Origin: Actinomortierella ambigua
Lineage: Eukaryota > Mortierellomycota > Mortierellomycetes > Mortierellales > Mortierellaceae
Reading direction: 5' to 3'
Assembly (NCBI GenBank): GCA_016098155.1
Contig: JAAAJB010000232.1
Span: forward strand, 1 to 51,306
DNA: 51,306 nucleotides
Part shown: positions 10,583 to 21,523 of the stretch, piece by piece
How positions within the stretch are numbered: position 1 is the first letter of the stretch
Layout: every line of letters starts with the position of its first letter
Translations under genes and position numbers: made by a program
The notes under the pieces: model-generated
The model's database searches: none
Seen by the model: the letters and a program-made list of their open reading frames with translations, nothing else
Told to the model about the DNA's origin: nothing

Positions 10583-13444
10583 TTAATCGTCAAAGCAGAT
10601 ATCCTTCCAACTCTCGAGCTGCTCCAGACCCAGGACGGGAATCATGTCCGTCAGCGGGGTGCCAGGCGAGAAAAGAAGCGAGCGATCGGTCTTGGAGTGC
10701 ATGGACATTGCAGTAGCACCGGGGAAACCAGTGGTCATGGTCATCATCATCATAGACTTGTTGTGGTGGTTGGTGTTCATCAGTGGTTGTGGCGGCAGCA
10801 GCGGCATTGGCTGACCCGGCATTGGCATGCTCATTGACGGCGGCAACATGGGCATCATCATCATGGTCTTCATCGAGAACGGATCATACGTCGCCGCTAC
10901 TGGTGCTGCTGATGCTGATGCTGATGCTCCAACGGGCACAGGAAGGACTGCATAGTGCGATCCGATCACGGGCATGCCCACGGTGGCGGCTGCGCCGGAT
11001 ACTGTGGGCCGCGTCGGTGTCCGAAGTGTATGCATCAGAGCCAGCGCAGGTGAGGCCAAGCGTGCAGCGGATCGAGCTGGCGACAGGAGCTCCTCCTCGG
11101 CAAGCGACGACAGTGAAAGGGCCTTGGGCGGACAGGCCTTTTTGGCGCCAGACTTGGACCAGCGGTTGGACCGCGACAGAAAAGTCGGCTTTTGGAAAAC
11201 TTGCATAGATTGGCCCTGTTGGGGAGCGGCAGAGGTCGAGGTCGTCCGTGAAATTGGCTCTCGGGGCAACGACGACGACGACGACGACGACGGCGCATCT
11301 GAGACGAGGTCATAACCCTGAGGGAAAGAAGGCAAAGAGCCGCTCGCAGAGTCGGATCCATCCACGGCACCACCCTCGTCCGTAGAGGTGGTCCGCAGGT
11401 TGGAGAGGGCCTCAAAGGGCTTGCGTCGCGAGCAAGCAGACTGTTGCGAAGGCTGTGGCTGCTGGTTCGCCTGATCGGTAAACAGCCAGCTCATGACACG
11501 ACCGTTGTTGGTATGGTGGGCAGAGTCGCTCTGAAGCTGCTCCTGCTCCTGCAGGGCAGTAGCAGCTGAAGGATGGGGAGGAGGGGGTGGCAGCAGAGCC
11601 ACCGTCATGTGGTCTTGAGCATCCTGCTTTCGCTGAACAGCATCAGTAGCAGACTGAATAGAGGCTGGAATCCCTGAAGCAGCAGCCTCCACCGGTGTCA
11701 TCGAGGGCAGTGTCTGCGAACGATGAATCCGTCGGCGTGACGACGAGGAAGAGGCAGCGGTGGCGGTGGTGGCATCCTGCTGTGTCGTGGCCGAGAGCAG
11801 TGGATTCTTGGGCGGGGCTGTCATGGAGGGCGAAGGGATTGCGGGCATGGACAGACGCTGGTCATTCTTGAGCTTTGACTTTGTCTGTTGCTGCTGTTGC
11901 TGTTGCTTCATGGCCTTTTTGGCACAGATTTGTTGGACCTTGGCAAAGGTGATGCCACGCTGCTCGTCAAACATCTCTGGCGTCTCGCTACCGTGGAGGT
12001 AGATGCATCGCTGGTGATTCTGCTGATACAAGCAGGAGTCTCCACTCCAGCAGGGGCGAGTTTTGTACGTCAGCGATCGAGGGCGTCGCTGCAATTCCGA
12101 GGCATCATGCGCAAATTGACAGCGATCGCCAAAGGGGCAGTGGCCACCAGACTCTTGGAAGCGTGTGCAATATTCGGTCTTGTAGTTGAGCTGCTGCTGC
12201 AACTGCTGATGCTGATGTGGCGGGAGGAGGCTCGAGTGCTTACCTCGCTGCTGCTGCTGCTGCTGTTGACCAGACTTGGTACTGCTGGTAAGCACGGCAG
12301 CCGCGGGTGCGGGTGGAGAGGACGACGCCATTGCTACTGCTGCAGACGACAAACACGACTTCACCGAAGGAGCAGAGTCGGTGGAGGTGGTTGACGAAGC
12401 GACCGAACAGGACCGATGGCGGCGTTGCAGGGTCGCCGCTGCAGAGCCCTTGCTAGTTTGTGATGGGGGTCGTCGGGCAACAACAGCGGTGGTGGCGCGT
12501 GACATGTCGGCAAGGTCGAGGGGCGCCTTGGGTGGAGAGGATGCCATCGAGGAGAGCGAAGAGGTAGATTGGGGGGAGGTCGACAACAGCAGAGACTGCG
12601 AGGAAGAAAAGGAAGAGGAGGAGAGGCTGGATGTGGGGCGGGAGATGAAGCTGTTATAGGCACTGGACTGCCGTCGGCGGGTCATTGTAATAGCGCTGGT
12701 TTCTGGGACATCCTGAACAGGGAGATCTAAACTTGGATCCGTCAAACCAGGCTCTCGATGGATGCAGCTTATGTCTCTAGCAACAATGGGTCCCAAAGCG
12801 TGACCTCCACCAGCACCGAAAGGAGGCACGAAGGACGCCATGGCTGAAGGTGCAGGCTCCATGGCTGTTGTCATGTGTGCTGTGTCCATGTGAGCATATG
12901 GTGAACAAGACGACGAGGAGGGGATGAAAGTTTGATATTCTGGTCGGGGTACACATCGGATATTAGATTCAAGGGTCCGTGGAACAGCTGTGACCGTGGT
13001 TGTTGTTGCTGACGAGGGGTACTGAATGCCCTCGGAGGAGGAAAAGTGGCTGTTGCTGCTGTAGTTGGTGCTAGAGGCCCTGCTGGCGAATAGTGTAGAC
13101 AGAACATGCGAGAGGTTGGAGGTTGGAGGACGATGATAGGTAGGAAAGTTTGCATCAGGGGCACCAGAGATAGCATGTGGGGGCACAGCAGCTGGAGGAT
13201 GCTGCCACTGAGAACGGTAGTGAGAGGCATCGACGGTTGTTGATTGGGCGGCTGGGCATCGAGGGGATGCACCAATGACTGACATAGGTCGAGTTGGTCT
13301 GTGGTAGGGCGTTGTGCTACTTTGAGCCCAGGCAGTCGAGAATGCCAAGGATGCCATGTTGGTATAGGAGGAGTGTTGGTGGTCGGCAGCGCCGAACGGG
13401 TTGAAGGGGTCGGTTGTGGGGCTGAGGATGTGTGAGTTGGGCAT
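10583..13444 (-). CDS. Tandem CCCH zinc-finger protein (TIS11/Zfs1-like), probable mRNA-decay factor
   Basis: A single exon, 953 residues from ATG 13444. The frame is open to another ATG at 13615, but that extra stretch reads like a translated leader, so the inner start (MPNSHILSP…) is preferred. Two fingers have the TIS11 layout: a YKTE/YKTR lead-in before each, and exactly 18 residues between the His of finger 1 and the first Cys of finger 2. Finger 1 (426-446) is C-x9-C-x5-C-x3-H and finger 2 (465-484) is C-x5-C-x8-C-x3-H. TIS11 proteins bind AU-rich 3' UTRs and recruit deadenylases. The rest is disordered, with Ser/Thr-rich, poly-Gln and Met-rich parts. The acidic end ESWKDICFDD could be a co-factor-binding peptide (speculative). 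The length is unusually large for the family. Confidence 0.8.
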   Translation of the reverse strand: MPNSHILSPTTDPFNPFGAADHQHSSYTNMASLAFSTAWAQSSTTPYHRPTRPMSVIGASPRCPAAQSTTVDASHYRSQWQHPPAAVPPHAISGAPDANFPTYHRPPTSNLSHVLSTLFASRASSTNYSSNSHFSSSEGIQYPSSATTTTVTAVPRTLESNIRCVPRPEYQTFIPSSSSCSPYAHMDTAHMTTAMEPAPSAMASFVPPFGAGGGHALGPIVARDISCIHREPGLTDPSLDLPVQDVPETSAITMTRRRQSSAYNSFISRPTSSLSSSSFSSSQSLLLSTSPQSTSSLSSMASSPPKAPLDLADMSRATTAVVARRPPSQTSKGSAAATLQRRHRSCSVASSTTSTDSAPSVKSCLSSAAVAMASSSPPAPAAAVLTSSTKSGQQQQQQQRGKHSSLLPPHQHQQLQQQLNYKTEYCTRFQESGGHCPFGDRCQFAHDASELQRRPRSLTYKTRPCWSGDSCLYQQNHQRCIYLHGSETPEMFDEQRGITFAKVQQICAKKAMKQQQQQQQTKSKLKNDQRLSMPAIPSPSMTAPPKNPLLSATTQQDATTATAASSSSSRRRIHRSQTLPSMTPVEAAASGIPASIQSATDAVQRKQDAQDHMTVALLPPPPPHPSAATALQEQEQLQSDSAHHTNNGRVMSWLFTDQANQQPQPSQQSACSRRKPFEALSNLRTTSTDEGGAVDGSDSASGSLPSFPQGYDLVSDAPSSSSSSSLPREPISRTTSTSAAPQQGQSMQVFQKPTFLSRSNRWSKSGAKKACPPKALSLSSLAEEELLSPARSAARLASPALALMHTLRTPTRPTVSGAAATVGMPVIGSHYAVLPVPVGASASASAAPVAATYDPFSMKTMMMMPMLPPSMSMPMPGQPMPLLPPQPLMNTNHHNKSMMMMTMTTGFPGATAMSMHSKTDRSLLFSPGTPLTDMIPVLGLEQLESWKDICFDD

Positions 13445-16400
13445 GATGGGAGTGGGGGGGGAGGTAGGCTGGCAGTAAGAGGGCAAGGTGGTGGTGTGTA
13501 AAAGGGAAGAATATATACAATTTTGGACGAGAAAGGGAATAAGGGAGGGAAGTCTTTTGGCGAAGCAGGAAGATAGAGAGAGGATGAAGAAAGAAAAAAA
13601 AGGAGAGAGAGGCATTGTATTTATACTATTGTGAACAACACAGTGTACGTTCAGCCGGGCTCTTGGCCTTCCTCTGTTCTAAATAATGTCAAACTAATGC
13701 ACTGGCCATTAAAAAGAGAGCGGAAGCGTCCGGCTCGCCCGGAGAAGCAGCCAGCACAGGACAAGAAACGAAAAGAAAAAGAAAGGATATGTAAGTATGT
13801 GGCGCGACTCTGAAAAGACCGTGAGGAAAGGGGGAGGAGAGAGAAAATGAAAGAGAAGGAAGGCGTGGCTGCATGCTCCTTTCCGTAGATGGATGGATGC
13901 TGTTCCAAGGCTGCGATGGCACCAACCAACCAAACCAACCATACAACCCTCTGACCCGATGATGGTGCCATAGCTGCCATGTTGTTTCTCCTTCCTCTGC
14001 TTCTTCCAACGCCCTGACGAGTATAGAAGTATCCTTTTTTTTGCCCTCGGCACGATGGGTGCCTGCGCAGAACTGTGTTCACCCTATCCCTTCCCCAGGG
14101 CCATTTTTTTTTGCATGACTCTCACACCAACCAGGACTTCTCATTCAGAAGAAGGTTATCAGACGTTCGGGGAAATAGGATCGGGGCAAGGCCATTCTCG
14201 AGTTGTCAAGACAGACAAGAACGGTGACACACTGATAGCTGGACAAGGTTTGCAGTGTTGAGAAAGAAGCAACAGAAAAAAAACCCCACGCAGGAATAAC
14301 AAAGGGGGACCGTGGAACGAGCTACTTTTCTCCTTGAGAAGGTTCTGCCGTTCAGTAGCTGATTATCGATAATTTGGTGGCCCTTGATCCTGGCATCTCG
14401 TTGGCCAAGTGTTGATTTTTCATGATGTTGACGTTGCTGTGGTTGACCTTGTTCCCCAGACCGTTGGGTCGTAAGCTGGTCTCGTCTCATTTTCGATAGT
14501 CCCTTCCACACACACACACACACACACACACACATTTATATACACACACGAACACACTAAGCGACTACTGTTTCTCTTTTATTTTGCTTGAAGGAGGTGA
14601 AGGCACTCTACTGTTTGGCGACTAATGTCTGCTTGTGTGTGCCGATCATTGGATAGTCCGGAACGACCCTTTTCTCGCTCATGCCGGCTACTCGTCTCTT
14701 GCAGTAAATTCATTTCCTCTCTCTCTTTCACTCTCCTTGCCTCTCCTACCCCTTCCTGTCCCCTTTTTTCACCATCTTTTTTCTAACTCGATTGTCCCTG
14801 ACAGTGCGCGCATCGAGAAAAGAGTGCGTAAGTGAAAGAGGAGGACGAGGAGGACGAGGAAAAAAAGAGAGTGAGAGGAGTGGGATCAAGGGAGCCACAT
14901 TATGCCCGTGTGTAAACTGCCTCGATTAGATCCACCGCTATCATGAAACAATGTTCTCCTCCCCCCCCCCCCGCTTTCAATTGAGAGAGTCCACAAGGGA
15001 ATCTTTATGTACCTTTTTGACATGGCCACTATCTGACTGTAACACTCTGGGTCATTCTCTAACACACCTTTTTGCCGACTCGCCATGGACTCCACCTCTA
15101 TCTCTCTCTTTCTCCCGCAAGGTGGTTTTATGGAAGGCTCCCAGGTATCATCATACCTTGTGCGACCAAGGCAACAAATTACAGCAATATGCTGATCGTA
15201 CTCTGCATCTACTTGAAGTCTTAATGCGCCTCTTGTTTGTTTCCCATACGTTCTACTTGCGCCCTTCGTTGAGCGGAACCACAAACAAGTCCAGCAGACA
15301 CGGCATATTCGTGAGCAAGGCGCCCAGTCCAATTGCTGGATTATACTGATGAGAGAGAAGGCGTATATTTGAGAGCCACAAGCGCCCCCCCTCCCCTTCT
15401 CCCGGAGCGAGACAGGGGAGGGGGGGCGGTTGGGGGAAAAAGGAGAGTGGGGACGAGAATTGGATGGAGCGTACTCTCTCCACGTACTGAGCAATTTAAG
15501 GTGAATGAGCTATTGACAACCTGGACAGGGAGGAAGCATGGTGCGCAACAAGGAGGGGGAGGCGGAGGAGTGAGTGAGAGACAGAGAGAGACAGAGAGAG
15601 AGAGAGAAGGAGGGATGTGCATTTTCTCTCGCTCTTTCTCTCTATCCCGTACACCACCACACACTTTCCTCTTATCTCTCCACTTCATCTAACAAGATCC
15701 TCCAGTAGCCCCGGTGTCCTCTCTCTCTCTCTTTCTCTCTCTCTCTCTTTGCTGCTTCTGCTGCTGCTAATCAAAACAAACACCTCCTTCTGTCTCCTCG
15801 TTCTCGAATTTCTCAGGCGCCCCCTTGGCATACATATGCACATGTGCCCTTTCACTGCCTCGATCAACACGACCTTGTCTTTCTCCACACAACTCTGTTT
15901 GCCCCGCAACGGCCAGACAATTAAATTGCAATTTGAAAGTTGGTTTTGGATTCATTTTTGATCGTCGCACAGATTTTGTATCTTTTGTGCAGGAAAAATA
16001 CCATTCCAAAGAGACAGAGGAACGAACCTGGTTTGATGTACCTGCTGCTGTAGAGTGACAATATTGTAAGCTACCATACTACCACTGGTACTACCATAAT
16101 ACATATACCCAGAGGGTACATCCAAGTATGATGAACTTTTCGTTGTTTGTTGACACGTTTTATTGTTTGTTGAAACCACAAAAAAAAACAACAACAATCT
16201 TCTATCTACACACCGCTGTCGTGCACAATTTGGTGTTGATGCCTGGTAGGAAACCCCATCACTCGGCCCAGGATAGAATTTCAAGTTTCCCTCAAATTGC
16301 GCGGGGGGGGAGAACGAGTGTCAGATGTGTGGCAAGGTGAGAGAACAGACCCGAATGATTAACTCATGTAAACGCGAGCGAGCAACCGACTCTGTTACCA

Positions 16401-17163
16401 TGTATTCGGCGCTCGCGTGCCCATGCTTCAAATCCTCCCCCTTCCTCCTCTCCTTTCGTCCCTTGACCAAAAATTCATCCTCTCCTTTTGTCCCCCAACC
16501 CCCTGGCTCCAGTATATGTGCGTTTCGCATAAGGAAAAGTGCTTCCCGCTTGTCGCTACATGATACGTATCTTATTTACGCTCTTGCCCGAACCGAGAAA
16601 CATGTTCAAGCTTTACGGTCAAGCACTCTGCTCAAGAAAACTCATTGATGTTGGTGAACACAAAAGCAATTTGTCCACTGTTGTATGTACGCGACTACCA
16701 AGCTATGTAGGACACGAACCATCTCTGAGCGGAAAAAGAAACCTTCCCTCCATCAACTCTATGCCTAAAAAAAGGTGGGACCACTCTAACCTTCTTTCCT
16801 GCATCCATTTTTTTCCTGTTTTCTCCGTGCAAAGGTACCAACGTGTCTGACACCATGGGTACGCATGGATCATAAAACAGGGGGAGTTTTGGGGGAATGT
16901 GCGTTTGAGAACCAAAAAGGTACTGTACAGGCAGGAAACTAGTTTGTGGATAGCATTTTTCCAAAAGAATTTTAATGCATGCGTGCATGAGCTCTTGTTT
17001 TTCAGAATAATATATCATCTAGCACTGCCGAATGCACTGTGTGCCTTGTTGGAATGGCAGGTATTTGTGTCCAGGTCAATAGCATAGCACAAGAATGACG
17101 CATCGACCCTAATATCCGGATCAAAGAGTAAAAGGAGCCAAAGAAGTCAAATATGTATCATTG
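13445..17163. other. 3.7-kb region without a recognisable gene
   Basis: Lies upstream of the minus-strand CCCH gene and downstream of the minus-strand transporter gene. It has CT/GA-rich patches, a (CA)n run at 14507-14534, (GA)n near 15576-15608, and (CT)n near 15720-15750. The ORFs are mostly low-complexity and mutually overlapping. I found no tRNA-like cloverleaf. It may hold the CCCH gene's long leader and promoter or a non-coding transcript. Confidence 0.5.
14507..14534. repeat. (CA)14 microsatellite
   Basis: About 14 uninterrupted CA units in the gene-poor interval. Confidence 0.9.
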
Positions 17164-19025
17164 TTAGTCTAAGTCCTTTGGACTCCATTCGGGCTCCTCA
17201 TAATATACACTGCAATAATTCTCGACTTTGTGGTTCCATCAACCATCGCAAACAATAATAATAATAATAATAAAATCAAGACAACGCCAGGAATAGTTCC
17301 CCCCCCCCCCATCCCTCAACCACCACTATCAAACTCCTCCAAAGTTTTGTGGATACATACGTGATAGACATGATGTGTGTGAAGAACCGTGTCACGTAAT
17401 ATGGGATGATGCTTGCCAGGATGCCAATCACATAGCCATAAGGCGAATGCAGTGTATGTGTCGCAAAGATGTAGGCCGCGAAGCCCGTCAGCACCGAGAG
17501 CATCATCGAATTGATATTCAAGATCAGTTTCGTCAAAAGGTCTATGTGAGGAATGTAATCAATGAGCCGAGTTAGTTAATCGGGTCCTTGATTCCCACAT
17601 GCACCGTCTTTTTTTTTTCTTTTTTTTGTTTGTAGTACGTTTGAACATTGCATCTAGCCATATAGGCAAACACCGCCTCACGTGCCGCTGGTTTTGCCTC
17701 CCACTTTCCATTTCATTTCGACGTACCTGACATTAGACCCCACAGAAGATTGCGACGGAAGATCTTACTGGCAGACCGCGCAGCCGAAAACAGAGACTCG
17801 CCTGTAATACCGACATAGATCAATGTGTAGTTATTAAAATTCTCGACTAATACCTCAATAAATCGAAGGCATGTCACTAAAAACGCAAAGAGTGGGTAGT
17901 TGTACTCCTTGAGTTTCTATTGGAGTCAAAATACAAAAAAAAAAATTGACAGTAGCATGAGAGAAGTCATTCCGATACCGATATGAAGAGGAGCGCTTCC
18001 GTTTCGCCGCAGTTGCGACTCTCTCTCTCCCTCTCTCCTTGAGCGTCGCATGCATCGAACAAATGACATCGCTAAAAAAAACCTCCCCTGAAAGACTCTC
18101 TCATGTCACATACCTTTTGCGAAAATCGTAAGGCGAGCACCAAGGCCTGGACAATGGCAATAAACAAAGCCCCTAGACAAATCGTGCCCAAGGACGACGT
18201 TGTTGCGTTCACCAGAATAGGTTGCATGATCTTGGAACTTTGATATGTAAATGGTTCGTGTCTGAAATCCCCGAATTTGTTTTCCGTCCATGCAAAATAA
18301 CGACGGGAGGGAAAAGGCGTACTGGTGAGTATTTGGCCGCTTTGCGAGAGAGAAGAAAAAAAAAACATACAAATAAACAATGATTCCAAATCCGCCAAAA
18401 AAGATACAAACAAATGGTCGCCGCCATCCTCATCCTTTCCTCCCTTTTTTTTGGTGTCTGTTTCCTCGACGGCGTCGAAATACTGTAGAAAAAAAATTAC
18501 CTGTGAAAGTACCACTTTGAAACAACGCCGGCTAGAGTCACCCGTTGAATATTGCCAAGGACAGCGGTTGTCCAGAGGAACATAAAGATCATGAAAATGG
18601 CCATCGGGTAGGAATTGCCCTCGAGGACCCAGGCTCCTCCACTTCCTCCAGTCGTAGTCGACGTGTCAACGTGACCCACTAGAAACACACGCGAAAAGAA
18701 CACTAGCCAAATGGCGGTAAAGACCACTTGGATCGCCATCAGCCCAAACGACACCACCACCATGTCCGGGTTGTCCTTCAGGATATCGCATGCCAACTCG
18801 ATGACATCCGTCGCCCTCGCAATATGCTCCCGCTTAAAGTAGATCACCGTCAAAAACAGCCCTCCAAGCAACAATGGTATCATCGACAACACCGCCAATC
18901 CTGTATCCTGCGGATCCCGCTTGCCCCCTTCACCCTTCGGTCCATTGAGGGCGGATGCGATTGACCAGATAAAGAGTGATATCGCAATGAGCGGCACCGA
19001 CAGGACTGTCACCCACACGACAGGC

Positions 19026-19077
<52 letters not shown>

Positions 19078-19142
19078 AGTAAAAGCGGCGGGAGAGACAT
19101 GATGGAATCACATATTGATATCTGAAAAGATACCGATGTTTT

Positions 19143-19176
<34 letters not shown>

Positions 19177-20936
19177 CTCTTCCCTATCTAGACCCTTACC
19201 CTTGCAAACGTCCTGAGCATCAAGAGCCATAGTGCGCCCAAGGCTGCAGAGACCAGAATGACCAAGGTCAGAAATCCAGCGCTGGATTTGATGACCTTGT
19301 ACACAGTGGAAATATGATCGCCAATCGAAGCAGACTAAGCAACGGTCCAGAGGGCGCAGTCCATAACAAGTGGCACACAGACGGAGGGTGACGCAACATA
19401 ATCAATACAAGAAAGAATTAGACGTTAGACACATCAGTGGGGGGGGGGATAGTAGACTAACCCAACTGGCAGATAGGAAGGATTTGTGAGAGAGCATTGT
19501 GCCACATGCACATGCAACAGTGAGCGTGGCGCAGCAAAAATCATCCCGTCATTGTGTGTACAGAGCACCCAAACTTACGCTGGTCGTGAAGAGGAGAACA
19601 ATGCCAAGAATAAAGTACGCCACCATGGCCAGGATGTACAAGATGGCAAACACCGGGTCCTTGAACTGTCGCTTGTACGATATGGATGTCCACCCGATCG
19701 GACCTGTTGGAATCTAGTCAATAGAGAGGCATTTTAAAAAAAGGAGGCAGGGATGAGGATAGGTGTCGAGAGAGCAAGAGGGAGAGAAGGCGAGGGGGGG
19801 GTTGAATTCGTCAGCACAAAAAAAGGGTTTCCTCCGAGTGGGTGAGTAGTGGTTGCAAGTCCCTCAATGTTGTTTCTGCCCACCCCTTTTCCCCCTCTAC
19901 ATTCTCCTTTGGTGATTGTTTTTTTTTTTTGCCTTTTTTTTTCTCCTCCCATGTCGGTGCGACATGATCCCTGCGTATGTCCCGTCGCCTCTGACAAAGT
20001 GTTGTGTCTGTGTTCAATCATCTTCTTTCCAACAGATCGTCCAGCGAACATACCGCTTTGGGTGCCAGTAGTTGCTCGCTGAGATTCCCTCTGGAGGGTG
20101 AGGCCTTGTTCGAGACGGGTGGCGGAACATCGAGGTAGATTGCCGCTGGTGTCTATTCGTTGGCGCGTGATTCAGAGAAACCATAAAAAAAATGTCAAGT
20201 CAGTATTTCGCCATAGTGTAAAAAGCCAAAAAAAAAAAAAAACAATGAGACGGGAGAGAGAGATGAGAGTGGGACTGTGCAAGAGGACAGAGAGCCCTAG
20301 TTACCGCTTTGCTGAACAAAGAGCTCCCTTTTGATACACACGCGCTCTCTAGTTATACTCTCAACCCGACCACACTCAAGAAACAGATGTCTATTGTTTC
20401 GTCCTGGTGGTACATGAGCAGGCGAGTGACAAAAGAAAAAAAAAAGTGCGTACCAAGGGCGCCTCTGGCCGGAGTTCTCTGTCGAGAAAGAGGCTCATAG
20501 GTGGCGACCGATCGCTTGTGTCAGATCCATTATCACCGTCGTCGTCGTCGTCGTCATGATCGTAGCTGCGATGGTTGTAAGGGAGCTGGGGATGTGGGTC
20601 ACGAGCATGGTGGTGCCTCCGCGGTGCACCATGGTGGATACTGTGCTGGTTGTGGTGAGTCTCTCGATACTGCGACGCCTGCAGTGGCACTGACTCGCCT
20701 AGCTCGTCCCCAGTGTCTTCGTATTGACCAAGACCGTAGTGGTCATGACTGTCCAGGTCGTCGTCGTGGTGGTCATGGTCCAATCCTACATCCAAGTCCA
20801 GCTCGTTCTCGATGGTGGGCACGGAATAGAAGAGGCTGTTCTGGATGCGCCGGGTGCTTGGTCCAGACATGCCCCGATAGCTGCCGGACAGATCGTAGTC
20901 ACCACCCCTGTTGGGTGAGGGGCCATGAGCAAACAT
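17164..20936 (-). CDS. PNS1: Choline-transporter-like protein (PNS1/SLC44 family)
   Basis: Nine exons: 20936-20454, 20152-20054, 19713-19579, 19334-19200, 19024-18501, 18261-18114, 17916-17727, 17541-17361 and 17209-17164. Every junction is GT-AG and the phases give an uninterrupted 646-residue protein. The first about 160 residues are cytosolic and disordered, with His/Asp-rich runs (DHDHHDDDLDSHDHYG). About ten hydrophobic segments follow. Family signatures are GNIQRVTLAGVVSKWYFHR and the later VENFNNYTLIYVGITG…SAARSASKIF block. CTL/SLC44 proteins move choline and related substrates across plasma or organelle membranes; yeast Pns1's substrate is uncertain. The first two exon joins (before IPTGPIGW) are phase-consistent but less constrained by homology. 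The extra length over yeast Pns1 comes from the N-terminus. Confidence 0.87.
19031..19074. repeat. (GA)22 microsatellite in an intron
   Basis: About 22 GA units, followed at about 19138-19172 by a (CTTT)n run. Both lie in the 175-base fourth intron (19199-19025) of the PNS1-like gene. On the gene strand they supply pyrimidine-rich tract just before the acceptor TTTTAG. Confidence 0.9.
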
Positions 20937-21523
20937 GAATGCAGACAAGGTTTGTCCAGGCGTGAATTAATGCAGAGCGGAGTGGCAAAGTTTCTTGATG
21001 CCACAAGAATGAGAGAGAGCAGGAGAGTGAGGAGTGTGGAGTTGGATGGTTTCGAATAGAATACAGAACGGGCTACTTGGAGAGTGTGTGAGAGAGAGAG
21101 AGAGGGGGAGAGAAAAGGAGTCGTAGAGAAAAGGAACAGTTGAGAGTGAGAGTGGGGATAGAATGAGATGCTGGTGGAAAGTAGTGGTAGCAGTCGTTGA
21201 AATGCATGACACACGAGAAAAGAGGGAGAGAGAGGTGTGCAACACAATGCATCACATGACTGTGCAACAGTGGAACAGTGCGTACCAGTCCCCGAAGGCT
21301 CTATCTGTCACCATTGGTACTGGATCTCATTCATATCATATACTCTTTTTTTTATTCTGGCTGGGACTATGCCCCCCAGTAGCTGTGGAAATATAGAAGA
21401 AGGAAAAAGGAAAGAAACAAAGAGAAGTACCGGATCGACATACTCTCTTTGAAGAAGAAGTAGAAGAAGAAGAGGACGAGAAAAATTTATCCAGAGTTAT
21501 ACTTTGTGCAGTAGAGGCCATAC
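20937..21523. other. Intergenic: promoter of the PNS1-like gene
   Basis: The minus strand carries a long CT-rich leader (about 21060-21250) before the transporter ATG, typical of other genes in this window. The remainder is 3' flank of the first aspartic protease. No gene is seen. Confidence 0.5.

Noticed and set aside
13445..13615. 57-residue N-terminal extension of the CCCH protein
   Set aside because: Reads like a translated CT-rich leader; the inner ATG at 13444 begins the sequence that looks like protein.
14206..14535. Minus-strand ORF of 109 residues with a Gln/Arg-rich middle
   Set aside because: Begins with the translation of a CA microsatellite and has no family signature or splice context.
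14886..15494. Minus-strand ORF of 202 residues
   Set aside because: Composition follows local CT/GC-rich bias, overlapping ORFs exist in other frames, and no domain is recognisable.
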